Positions 54,616-64,000 of a stretch of 64,000 bases of DNA are shown piece after piece. Made by a program: the position numbers and the translations under genes. Numbering within the stretch: the stretch's first letter is position 1; the number at the start of each line of letters is the position of its first letter. The stretch spans positions 7,028,001 to 7,092,000 of the forward strand of contig NC_050104.1 of NCBI RefSeq assembly GCF_902167145.1. Reading direction: 5' to 3'. Source of the DNA: Zea mays (Eukaryota > Streptophyta > Magnoliopsida > Poales > Poaceae). The notes beneath the pieces were generated by a model. That model made no database searches and was not told where the DNA came from. It saw nothing but the letters and a program-made list of their open reading frames with translations.

Positions 54616-56730
54616 ATGGGCAGTCTCCAGCAACCTTTCCAGCCCGGGACGGTGCTCCGTTTCGGGAGTCTTGAGTTCATGTCCCTCGACAACAGCTACG
54701 ACATGATACTCCTTCCCCCGCCGCGCGACAGCGACAATGGCGGCCGACAACCCGCCCGCCGACGGCGGAATCGACGACGTCTTTCCCACGTGGTGGAAGA
54801 ACGACATTCGGGCTTGTCTTGTCCCCTCCCCCGCCGACGGAGGAGGAGGCGGGGCAACCAAGGCCAAGCAGGAGGCAGCACCTCGTCGGCTGTCGAGCGA
54901 GTCGACGGCGCCGGCGCCCCAACGGGGGGCACGTCGGGCATCGGCCTCGCGTCTGAGGTGAAGACGAGCGCCGTCTCCCCGCAACACGCCAACCCCAAGC
55001 AAACGGACGATGCCAGCACGCTCGCAAGGGACTTGCTGGGCGTCACCCTCGTACCTGAGAAGGTGGTGCAGTCTACCCCTGACGTGACTTCGTCACTGCC
55101 CGTCGACCAAGAGGTACCGACTGATTCCCATCTCACTCCTTTTGGATCCAGCCTCGACCCACCAAGCGACTTCGCTTTGGTGGACGCCCTCATAGAGGCG
55201 AGTCCAAACCCCCTGGGGTATCGTATGCTGTCACCCTGGGACCGGTTGATGGCCGTCTCGACCTACGGGCCCTCGGGGTCCGAGGAAGATGACGAGCCCG
55301 ACTTTAGTTGGGATTTCTCCGGACTTGGTAACCCTAGTGCCATGCGGGACTTCATGACTGCATGCGACTACTGCCTTTCCGACTGTTCCGACGGTAGCCG
55401 TAGCCTCGGCGACGAGGACTACGGCCCAAGTCGTGAATGTTTCCACGTCGATCTAGGGGGTCCCGACGAAGGCAACCATCTTGGTATGCCGGAGAACGGT
55501 GATCTCCCTAGGCCTGTGCCTCGCGTTGACATCCTTCGGGAGCTAGCTGTGGTCCCCATCCCGGCGGGGGGTCATGACCCACAGCTCGAGCAAATCCGTG
55601 AGATGCAGGCCAGGCTCGACGAGGGGGCAGGAACACTTGAGCCGGTCCACCGGGACATTGGGCAGGAATGGGCGGGCCAACCTTCGGCTGGAGAAGTGCA
55701 TCATCTACCCCAGGGTATCCAGCACCGCATCGCCGACGATGTCAGGGTAAGGCCACCACCGACTTCCAGTGGAGTCGGCCAGAACCTGGCTGCAGCGGCA
55801 ATACTTCTCCGTGCGATGCCGGAGCCATCAACCACCGAGGGGCGGCGAATTCAGGGAGAGCTCAAGAATCTCCTGGAGGATGCCGCGGTCCGACGGGCCG
55901 AAAGCTCCGCCTCCCGAAGGCAGGGGTACCCCTCGGAACATCGCGCCGCGACTTCCCGATTCATGCGGGAAGCCTCGGTCCACACCGGGCGCACGCGCAA
56001 CACAGCGCCTGCGGCCCCGGGTCGCCTCGGCAATGAGCACCATCACCGCAACCGTCGGGCCCACCTCGATGAGAGGGTGCGCCAAGGCTACCACCCCAGG
56101 CGTGGGGGACGCTACGACAACGGGGAGGATCGGAGTCCCTCGCCCGAGCCACCCGGTCCGCAGGCTTTCAGCCGCGCCATACGACGGGCGCCGTTCCCGA
56201 CCCGGTTCCGAACCCCGACTACTATCACAAAGTACTCAGGGGAGACGAGACCGGAACTGTGGCTCGCGGACTACCGGCTGGCCTGCCAACTAGGTGGAAC
56301 GGACGATGACAACCTCATCATCAGCAACCTCCCCCTGTTCCTTTCCGACACCGCTCGCGCCTGGCTGGAGCACCTGCCTCCGGGGCAGATCTCCAACTGG
56401 GACGACCTGGTCCAAGCCTTCGCCGGCAATTTCCAGGGCACGTACGTGCGCCCTGGAAACTCCTGGGATCTCCGAAGCTGCCGACAGCAACCGGGAGAGT
56501 CTCTCCGGGACTACATCCGACGATTCTCAAAGCAGCACACCGAGCTGCCCAACATCACCGATTCGGATGTCATCGGCGCGTTCCTCGCCGGCACCACCTG
56601 CCGCGACCTGGTGAGCAAGCTGGGTCACAAGACCCCCACCAGGGCGAGCGAGCTGATGGACATCGCCACCAAGTTCGTCTCTGGCCAGGAGGCGGTTGAG
56701 GCTATCTTCCGGAAGGACAAGCAGCCCTAG
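54616..56730 (+). pseudogene. gag: Huck-like gag, ends at a premature TAG
   Basis: The ATG at 54616 opens 704 codons. Residues 40-95 are an odd Arg-rich run, while an overlapping frame at 54737-54961 looks more natural, so a pair of small frame changes there is possible. The C-terminal third holds the retrotransposon Gag core: ITKYSGETRPELWLADYRLA (about residue 535), AWLEHLPPGQISNWDDL, FQGTYVRPGNSWDL, and TRASELMDIATKFVSGQEAV. The frame stops at TAG 56728-56730 after KDKQP, but the same frame stays open beyond it with Gag-like sequence, so the stop is premature. Gag would form cytoplasmic particles around element RNA. Confidence 0.8.
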
Positions 56731-57944
56731 GGCCGCCCACCGGAAGATGTCCCCGAGGCATCAACTCAGCGCGGCGCCAAGAAGAAAGGCAAGAAGAAGT
56801 CGCAAGCGAAGCGCGACGCCGCCAACGCGGACCTTGTCGCCGCCGCCGAGTACAAGAACCCTCGGAAACCTCCCGGAGGTGCCAACCTCTTCGACAAGAT
56901 GCTGAAGGAGCCGTGCCCCTATCATCAGGGGCCCGTCAAGCACACCCTTGAGGAGTGCGCCATGCTTCGCCGCCACTTTCATAAGGCCGGGCCACCCGCG
57001 GAGGGTGGCAGGGCTCGCAACGATGATAAGAAGGAAGATCACAAGGCGGGAGAGTTCCCCGAGGTCCACGACTGCTTCATGATCTACGGTGGGCAAGTGG
57101 CGAACGCCTCGGCTCGGCACCACAAGCAAGAGCGTCGAGAGGTCTGTTCGGTAAAGGTGGCGGCGCCAGTCTACCTAGACTGGTCCGATAAGCCTATCAC
57201 CTTCGACCAAGACGACCACCCCGACCGCGTGCCGAGCCCGAGGAAATACCCGCTCGTTGTCGACCCCGTCGTCGGCAACGTTAGGCTCACCAAGGTCCTC
57301 ATAAACGGAGGCAGCAGCCTCAACATCATCTACGTCGAGACCCTCGGGCTCCTGCGGATCGATCTGTCCTCCGTCCGGGCAGGCGTTGCGCCTTTCCACG
57401 GGATCATCCCTGGGAAACGCATCCAGCCCCTCGGGCAACTCGATCAACCCGTCTGCTTTGGGACGCCCTCCAACTTCCGAAGGGAGACCCTCACGTTCGA
57501 GGTGCTCGGGTTCCGAGGAACCTACCACCCAGTACTGGGGAGGCCATGCTACGCTAAGTTCATGGCCGTCCCCAACTACAGCTACCTCAAACTCAAGATG
57601 CCGGGCCCCAACGGGGTCATCACCGTCGGCCCCACGTACCGACACGCGTACGAATGCGACGTGGAGTGCGTGGAGTACGCCGAAGCCCTCGCCGAATCCG
57701 AGGCCCTCATCGCCGACCTGGAGAGCCTCTCTAAGGAGGCGCCAGACGTGAAGCGCCACGCCTGCAACTTCGAGCCAGCGGAGACGGTTAAATCCGTCCC
57801 TCTCGACCCCAGCAACGACGCCTCCAAGCAAATCCGGATCGGCTCCGAGCTCGATCCTAAATAGGAAGCAGTGCTCGTCGACTTTCTCCACGCAAACGCC
57901 AGCGTTTTCGCGTGGAGTCCCTCGGACATGCCCGTCATACCGAG
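56731..57944 (+). pseudogene. Huck-like gag C-terminus and protease, cut by an inverted LTR
   Basis: The same frame as gag continues: Lys-rich tract, then CPYHQGPVKHTLEECAMLRRHF (a C-H-H-C knuckle of the type in the other Tat element), then a retropepsin-like domain at about 57160-57600 (ITFDQDDHPD.., VLINGGSSLNIIYVETLGLL, HPVLGRPCYAKFMAVPNYSY). The residue before GGS is Asn, where Tat proteases usually have Asp, so the active site is probably lost. A second in-frame TAG lies at 57862-57864. Sequence still resembling the pre-reverse-transcriptase segment (ANASVFAWSPSDMP) runs to 57944, where the inverted LTR begins. Pol is outside the window. Confidence 0.8.
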
Positions 57945-59620
57945 TGTCGGCGTTTCGAGACCGGGGGGTCCCTGGGCCGACGAGTGAAATGTCGCCGCGT
58001 GCCCCAGCCCAGATGGGTCGGCGCGAGGCCAAGCGCGAAGGGGGGAAGTGAGGTGGCCGGAGATGGGCGTGAGAGAGGTGGAAATCATGCGGCCTTCGTG
58101 TTCGTCCCGCGCCCAGGTCGGGTGCGCTTGCAGTAGGGGGTTACAAGCGTCCACGCGGGAGAGGGAGCGAGCGGCCTCACGCGAGCGCCTGTCTCGTCCT
58201 CGTCCCCGCGCGGCCAACCCTCTGTAAGAGGGCCCTGGTCCTTCCTTTTATAGGCGTAAGGAGAGGATCCAAGTGTACAATGGGGGGTGTAGCAGAGTGC
58301 TACGTGTCTAGCGGAGGAGAGCTAGCGCCCTAAGTACACGCCGTCGTGGCAGCCGGAGAGGTTTTGGCACCCGGTTCGTGTGATGTCGTGGACGTCGGAG
58401 GAGCGATGGAGCCTGGCGGAAGGACAGCTGTCAGGGCTGTCGAGTCCTTGCTGTCGTCCTCTTGCTTCCGTAAGGGGGCGGAGAGCTGCCGTCGTCAGGG
58501 AGCGTGTGGGGCGCCATCATTGCCTATCTGGCGGAGCGAGCCAGATGGGACGCTGGTCTTGTTCCCCGTGGCCTGAGTCAGCTTGGGGTAGGGTAATGAT
58601 GGCGCCTCCTGTCGACGTGGTCGGTCTGCGCCCTAGGTTGGGCGATGTGGAAGCTCCTCCGAGGTCGAGGTCGAGTCCGTCTTCCGCGGCCGTGGTCGAG
58701 TCCGAACCCCTGGGTCGGGTGAGGCGGAGACCGTCGGCTGAGGCCAGGGCTGAGTCCGAGCCCTGGGGTCGGGCGAAGCGGAGTTCGTCGTCTTCTGGAG
58801 CTGAGCCCAAGTCCGAGCCCTGGGTCGGGCGGAGCAGAGTTCGCCGTCTTCCGGGGCTTAGCCCATGTCCGAGCCCTAGGTCGGGCGGAGTGGAGTTCGC
58901 CGTCTTCAGGGGCCTAGCCCGAGTCCGAGCCCTGGGTCGGGCGGAGCGGTGTTCGTCGTCTTCTGGGGCTGAGCCCAAGTCCGAGCCCTAGGTCGGGCGG
59001 AGCGGAGTTCGCCGTCTTCCCGGGCTTAGCCCAAGTCCGAGCCCTGGGTCGGGCGGAGCGGTGTTCGCCGTCTTCCGGGGCTTAGCCCGAGTTTGAGCCC
59101 TGGGTCGGGCGGGGCGGAGCTTCCTATGGTGCCTGAGGTCGGGCCTGACTGCCTGTCAGCCTCACTCTGTCAAATGGCACTGCAGTCGGTGCGGTGCAGG
59201 CAGCGCTGTCCTTCTGTCAGGTTGGTCAGTGGAGCGGCGAAGTGACTGCGGTCACTTCGGCTCTGTCGACTGAAGGGCGTGCGTCAGGATAAAGGTCTCA
59301 GGCCACCTTTGCATTAAATGCTCCTGCGATTTGGTCGGTCGGCGCGGTGATTTGGTCAGGGTTGCTTCTTGGCGAAGACAGGGCCTCGGGCAAGCCGGAA
59401 GTATGTTCGTCGCTGGAGGGGGGCCTCGGGCGAGACGGAGACCCTCCGGGGTCGGCTGCCCTTGCCCGAGGCTAGGCTCGGGCGAGGCGTGATCGAGTCC
59501 CTCGAATGGACTGATCCCTGACTTAATCGCACCCATCAGGCCTTTGCAGCTTTGTGCTGATGGGGGTTACCAGCTGAGAATTAGGAGCCTTGAGGGTACC
59601 CCTAATTATGGTCCCCGACA
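57945..59620 (-). repeat. 3' LTR of a second, inverted Huck-like element, 1676 bp
   Basis: On the minus strand it starts TGTCGGGGACCATAATTAGG at 59620 and ends CTCGAAACGCCGACA at 57945, so it is the same LTR family as 53275-54555 in opposite orientation. It is 395 bp longer, and a 56-bp tandem array accounts for almost all of that. A GGCTCGGGGGCTAC polypurine-type tract lies immediately before its start on the minus strand, which makes this the 3' LTR of an element extending to the right. CCGAG (57940-57944) would be its target duplication. Confidence 0.85.
58758..59130. repeat. 56-bp tandem array inside the inverted LTR
   Basis: GAGCCCTGGGTCGGGCGGAG, GTTCGCCGTCTTCCGGGGC and TTAGCCCGAGTCC recur with a period of 56 bp; GAGCCC markers fall at 58815, 58871, 58927, 58983, 59039 and 59095, with an earlier degenerate unit at 58758. 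The plus-oriented LTR at 53275 lacks the array. Long open frames at 58380-58991 on both strands are by-products of this repeat. Confidence 0.9.
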
Positions 59621-59634
59621 GTAGCCCCCGAGCC
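59621..59634 (-). other. Polypurine tract of the inverted Huck-like element
   Basis: GTAGCCCCCGAGCC on the plus strand reads GGCTCGGGGGCTAC on the minus strand, directly before the LTR start. It shows that the element body lies to the right. Confidence 0.75.
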
Positions 59635-59717
59635 TCGAAGGGAGTGTTAACACTCGCTTGGAGGCTTTTGTCGCACTTTTTTGCAAGGGGACCAGCCTTT
59701 CTCGGCTGCGTTTTGTT

Positions 59718-59792
59718 CCGGTGGGTGCGCGCGAGCGCACCCACCGGGTGTAGCCCCTGAGGCCTCGGAGGAGTGGTTTGACTCCTCCGAGG
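59718..59792. repeat. Two adjacent strong hairpins next to the polypurine tract
   Basis: First hairpin, 59718-59747: CCGGTGGGTGCGC pairs perfectly over 13 bp with its mirror around the loop GCGA. Second, 59763-59792... arms CCTCGGAGGAGT and ACTCCTCCGAGG pair over 12 bp (59763-59774 and 59781-59792) around a 6-base loop. Both would form in RNA of either strand. Confidence 0.85.
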
Positions 59793-60914
59793 TCTTAATG
59801 CATCGCGTAATGCTTCGGCTGGTCTTGTTGTTCCCTCATGCGAGCTGGCCGTAGCCCGGGTGCACGGTCGGGTTCCAAGTTCTCGGGCTGGTATGTTGAC
59901 GCTGTCAACGGTTTGGCCGGAGCCAGGTTTGCGAGAGCAGCCCCCGAGCCTCTGCACAGGGCGAGAGGACGATCAGGGACAGACTTGACTTTTTTACATA
60001 CGCCCCTGCGTCGCCTTTCCGCAAGGAGGAGGGGGGGAAAGCGCCATGTTGCCCTCGGTGGGCGCCGAACATGGTGTCTCCGGTGAGCTGCTGGCGGGTA
60101 ATCCGAGCGGACGTCCGTGCCCCATTTTTGCTAGGGGTCGGCTAGAGGCCCAGAGGCGCGCCCAAAAGTACCCTGCGGGTGATCTGCCGGACCCGGTCCC
60201 CTGTCGACGGGGTTCGAGGGCTCGATGCCTCCCTCTGATGGGATTCCATTACAAGATCGTTCCCGCTGGTCTCGAAAATGTCCTAGGGTACCTCGGGAGC
60301 GTAGCTCGAGCCTTGGTTATGTATCAAACGTACCCATGGTCATCCCTCGCTCTGTGTCTGAGGCGGCTGTGAACCCTTCGAGGGCCAGCCTTCGAACCCC
60401 TGATCAGTAGTGGGCGCGGAGCCCGAGTAGCCTGAGGCAGTCGTTGAACCCTTCCGAGGGGCTGGCCTTCGAACCTCTGACCAGTAGTGGGTGTGGAGCC
60501 CACGCGCTCTGAGGCGGCTGTTGAACCCTTCCGAGGGGCCAGCCTTCGAACCTCTGATCAGTAGGGAGGCTCGGAGCCTGGTTCCTTCACGGAGAAGGAT
60601 CCTTTTCGGGGTATCCCCCTTTCCCGGTCCCTGTTGTAAGAGAGAGAAAGAGGAAAAAAGGAAAAGGATTCGAAATTGAGCGACGTGGCGTACCTTTTTT
60701 GGACGCGGTCATTATGGCGAAGGCGAAGCGTCGCTCGCTCCCCCTGCCAGAGGCGCTGCCTTTCCCGCCGCGGAGTTAATGCGACGGGGCTTGCGGTTCG
60801 CGGGGCGGCCGTTGCACGTGCGCGACCCGTTCGAGGAACGGCCGTTTCGCTTTGGGTTTTTTGAATCCCGCGGCGGGTCCGGACGAAACGTTGAACGGGT
60901 CTCGTCTTGTCCTT
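59793..60914. other. Non-coding body of the inverted element with 70-78 bp repeats
   Basis: No gene is supported. Three tandem units at about 60362-60575 share GGCGGCTGTTGAACCCTTCCGAGGGG-like starts followed by CCAGCCTTCGAACCTCTGATCAGTAG, with periods of about 72 and 78 bp. The rest is GC-rich leader sequence upstream of the antisense gene promoter. Confidence 0.6.
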
Positions 60915-60920
60915 TATATA
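60915..60920 (+). promoter_or_regulatory. TATA box of the second antisense gene
   Basis: CCTTTATATACTCGG lies about 130 bases before the ATG at 61050. This is the same arrangement as the TATA box 163 bases before the antisense gene of the other Tat element. Confidence 0.55.
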
Positions 60921-61049
60921 CTCGGAGGAGGGTCTGGCGACGGTTCTTTGCTCCGCTTCCCCCTTAGGTTTTCGCAACCCGAGAGGTTTAGCCAGAGAAA
61001 AGGAAACCGCTTACCCAGTCCTTTTCGCCGCCACCCCTTTTGCTCGGTG

Positions 61050-62601
61050 ATGGCCGACCGGGTGACCATCATTTCGCCGCGCGATCCATGGCCTTTCTCC
61101 ACGGTCATGGCGGGTGACCTGGAGGATCTTGTTGCTGAGGGTTTACTTCGCCCTCTCTCTGATGAGAAGCGGCCGGAGTGGATTCCCCCTGCGAGCGGAG
61201 CTGCTCCGTCCCCGCCGCCGGGGTACGTCGTGAGCTTTGTCTCCTTTCATGAGCGGGGACTCGGTGTGCCGGCAAGTCACTTTATGCGGGCGATCCTGCA
61301 CAACTATGGGGTGGAGTTGCACAACCTCAGCCCCAACTCCATCTCGCAAGCCGCCATCTTCGTAGCGGTGTGCGAAGGGTATTTGGGGATCGCCCCCACT
61401 GGGACTTGTGGACCCATCTCTTTTCCGCGGAGCTTTTTGCTTCGCCGACGGGGGAGAGAAGGGTCCGCGCGGCAGTGCGGGCCGGCGGCTGCATCCTCCA
61501 GCTGAGGCAGTCGCGAGCGTTGTTGTACATTCCCACCATCCTTGCGTCCTCGAATAAAGGGTGGCAGAGCAGGTGGTTCTACCTCCGGAACGACGGCGAG
61601 ATGCTCCCGCCGTTTTCCCAGCGAGTGGTTACCGTCGCCGCCGATGCTTGGCGCCACGGGACCCCGCACGACAGACAGAAGAACCTCGAGCCCCTTCTCA
61701 AGGCCCCGGAGGCGCTGCGGAAAGCGGGACTCACCGCTGCGGGAGTAATTGCCGCCATCCATCGCCGGAGGGTGCTTCCCTTGGCGGAGCGGCGGTTGCC
61801 GCTTTGGGAGATGACGCCGGAGGCTGACTTGGAGGGCTCGCGGATGTACTCGGATCCTCTTCTCGTCGACGTTCTCCACGGGCGGGTGGCCGTCGCGTTG
61901 GGGAAACCGGACGCTAGCGCCCTTTCCCAGCCCTTGATGCGCCCTGACCAAGGGTGCGTGACTCTGGTGAGTGTCCGCTCCTTCCTTCTTCTTGCGTCGG
62001 GTTGCCCCTGGTTCTTACGGTCGGGATTTCCATCCGTCTCCAGGAGGTAGCGTGGCACAAGCCTTCCCTGCCATGGGTCCCGGAGGATGCGGTGGACCGA
62101 GCAGCGCGGCGGGTTGCCGCGGAGGAGAAGAAGAAAAAGAAGGACGCGGAGAAGGCCTGGGCCCGCGAGCGGATGCGGGCTCGAGACGCCTTGGAAAAGC
62201 TCCGTTGTCGGCAGGAGAGGGAGGGGCTCCCGAGGGAGCCGTCGCCGGAAACGCCTGATGACGACGACGATGATGATGATGATGACGAGGATGACGACAT
62301 GGCTGCCCGCCTCGGCTTCAGCCCGGGCTTGAGGTTAGGCCAGGAGCCGTCAAGCCAGCCCCCGAGTGGGCTGGTGCCGTCAGTCCCCGGAGTCGGGACG
62401 CCGAGGCCCTGGCCCGAAGAGCGGGGGCAGGCCGAGAGGGTACTTGACCCCTCCGCCGGGGGAGTTGAGGTGACCCCGGGGAGTCAGGCCGAGGCGTCTG
62501 TTCCCCGAGAGCCGTCGCCCACGCCGGCAGCGCAGGAGAGCGACCCTCAGGTCGCCGTGGCAGTGCCTGGGCAGTCCGTCTCCCGAGCGTCCAAGGCGCC
62601 C
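61050..62601 (+). pseudogene. Second antisense accessory gene (PF04195-like), frameshifted and truncated
   Basis: From ATG 61050 the product reads MADRVTIISPRDPWPFSTVM.., then the PF04195-like core GVPASHFMRAILHNYGVELH and LSPNSISQAAIFVAVCEGYL. A run of five C residues near 61389-61393 breaks the frame, and the following frame (HWDLWTHLFSAELFAS.., QSRWFYLRNDGEMLPPFSQR, ..GRVAVALGKPD) continues the same domain, so one base is probably lost there. An intron 61967-62043 (GTGAGT..CCAG) joins to EVAWHKPSLPWVPEDAVDRA, a Lys/Arg-rich helix, a run of Asp (62255-62300) and a Pro/Ser-rich tail. A family A LTR cuts it at 62602. It lies antisense to its host element, next to the 3' LTR. Confidence 0.75.
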
Positions 62602-64000
62602 TGTAACACCCTGGGGTCCACAAACACCCCGGAATGCTACTAAACAACACTTCTGACATCTATATATAAAATTTCGGCAGCATCCCCCTTTGCAAAATTG
62701 CATGAAGGAGGGGGCAACAGAGTATAAACATATATCATGACTAAAACATACTAAGTATTATTAATCGGCTAGCAAGGAAAGATAAACATACGACCTGAAC
62801 TGAATTGACCAGTGCGCACGACCATATAAAAAAAATAAACAAACTTCCTTTGACAATAAGTTTCTAATTAAATCATGGCTACGCCTGGGCAGCGTTATTG
62901 TGAGAGTGAAAGTGGACGTGCTGCTACTCCCTTCATTCCCAACATGTATCAAGTACCTGCATTGAGTAATGCAAGAGTGAGATGACACATCTCAACAAGT
63001 AAAATAATATCAAACAGTTTAACCACATAAGAACATTGTTTTACCACCACTTGATTCCACAACCTTCTTATTACGAAGGTGCAGCACGTATACAACGTAC
63101 AACACACCTAGTTACCACACCTCGCAGGTAGAAACCACAATAGTAACATAGTAATGTCACACTTCATATATTCCTCATGAGTGCAAATGTATGCAAATGC
63201 AAGGATGACTTCTGCCTTCATACCTCTAAGGATATGAAGCCGCATCGTACCCCTCCTTGGGCAACGTATGATGCTAAAAATGTACCGGTACGGTCGGACC
63301 ATAAGATCACGACATAACTTCAAAATGCAAGATGGATGATGCGATGTGCATGTCATGCCTACAACACTTCATATAACATGATTCAAAAAGACACTTCAAC
63401 TTCATCCAGATGGGAATCAACCACATATATCATTACCAAATTATGATCATCCACAATATTAGACAATTGAGAATTAATACTTCCAAACAAATAAACTTCA
63501 TCATAGAATTTAATGATTAACATAATTAAAACTTATGAATACTCAATGACAGGGAATAGGATGCAAACCAAACGGTAGCAACCACCACTGTATTTACTTG
63601 CCTTTACCGGAAGTTCGGGCAAATCCCTACGTACGATCCGGAAGTCCACCACCTGTTTTTGACACCCAACTTAGCACACCAAGTTCACATAATCAGGCTC
63701 ATAAGCGACGCCGCACCTACGCACCAACTCAAACCCCGCCGCGGGTTACATCTCTCCCTACACCCACCAAACTGCAGCGGCGCTGCTTAATAATTTCATA
63801 ACTTTAAAATTATGATGGCAGTGGTAACAAACAAAAACTCCAGAGGCATCTACATAAAATTCCCCACAAGTTTTGTATACAATTTATAATTAAATTCCAA
63901 TGTCTAATTAGCCCAAAACAGTCCACAAGATGAACCCTGTAATCTGTTTTTCTTTGTCTTTTGGACAGCGACATACCCGGATTCAAACAGCGATATCTTT
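62602..64000 (+). mobile_element. LTR, family A, running off the window
   Basis: It starts TGTAACACCCTGGGGTCCAC inside the antisense gene and matches 31887-32981 along that copy's length and 1-1178 in reverse. It extends past the point where the 31887 copy stops (CAAACGGTAG at about 63568-63578) and contains a GCCGCACCTACG, CCCCGCCGCGGG segment that is also in the 1-130 block. Its right end is not reached. The five bases before it are CGCCC, the candidate target duplication. Confidence 0.75.

Noticed and set aside
57175..58217. Minus-strand frames of 211-285 codons
   Set aside because: They are the antisense of the protease region and run into the inverted LTR; high GC content explains their length.
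58380..58991. 203-codon frame in the inverted LTR
   Set aside because: Created by the 56-bp tandem array; the opposite strand is open for the same reason.
1..64000. tRNA, rRNA or small nuclear RNA genes
   Set aside because: No tRNA-like A/B boxes with cloverleaf pairing and no rRNA stretches were recognised; tRNA-like matches are only primer binding sites.

Overview
This window looks like intergenic DNA from a large grass nuclear genome, most likely maize or a close Andropogoneae relative. I find no convincing host gene, tRNA or rRNA. It is a stack of nested transposable elements: Ty1/copia Sireviruses of Ji/Opie type, Ty3/gypsy elements of the Tat lineage (dual RNase H), CACTA, hAT, Tourist and Stowaway DNA elements, and LTR fragments with TGTAACACC or TGTCACACC starts. 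Family names were recognised from memory of protein and LTR motifs; no search was run.

Layout. 1-1178: minus-strand LTR fragment (family A, TGTAACACC). 2198-4913: LTR-like fragment, then the 3' end of a Sirevirus with its 3' LTR. 4914-5961: family B LTR fragment (TGTCACACCCG). 5962-20103: old AT-rich DNA carrying small DNA transposons, several with target-site duplications (TSDs), and a decayed gag. 20107-22129: truncated CACTA with a broken transposase, cut by a family B LTR that is itself split by a 2.8-kb solo LTR. 26301-30743: plus-strand Sirevirus with LTR, PBS, gag and integrase. It abuts a minus-strand Ji-like Sirevirus (30744-36390), whose integrase is cut by a family A fragment. 36391-39428: LTR remnants and GC-rich low-complexity DNA.

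39429-51239 is the most notable object: a complete minus-strand Tat element with 475-bp LTRs differing at one visible position, a perfect 5-bp TSD (CTCAT) and an uninterrupted 1888-residue Gag-Pol. Between pol and the 3' LTR, on the opposite strand, lies a five-exon gene (40274-43945). It has its own TATA box, four GT-AG introns that keep one open frame of 1138 residues, a 'putative gypsy type transposon' (PF04195-like) domain, a long coiled coil and a C-terminal motif also present at the N-terminus of the nearby Ji-like copia Gag. A 79-bp tandem array separates it from the convergent pol gene.

51245-53274 holds a hAT-like repeat and a foldback with arms of about 440 bp. From 53275 a Huck-like Tat element (plus strand: LTR, PBS, gag, protease) is interrupted at 57945 by a second, inverted copy of the same LTR family. 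That copy shows the same layout as the first Tat element: 3' LTR, polypurine tract, two strong hairpins, then an antisense TATA box and a spliced PF04195-like gene. This gene carries a frameshift and is cut by a family A LTR from 62602 to the window end. The two antisense genes in diverged Tat families are the main candidate for an under-described system.
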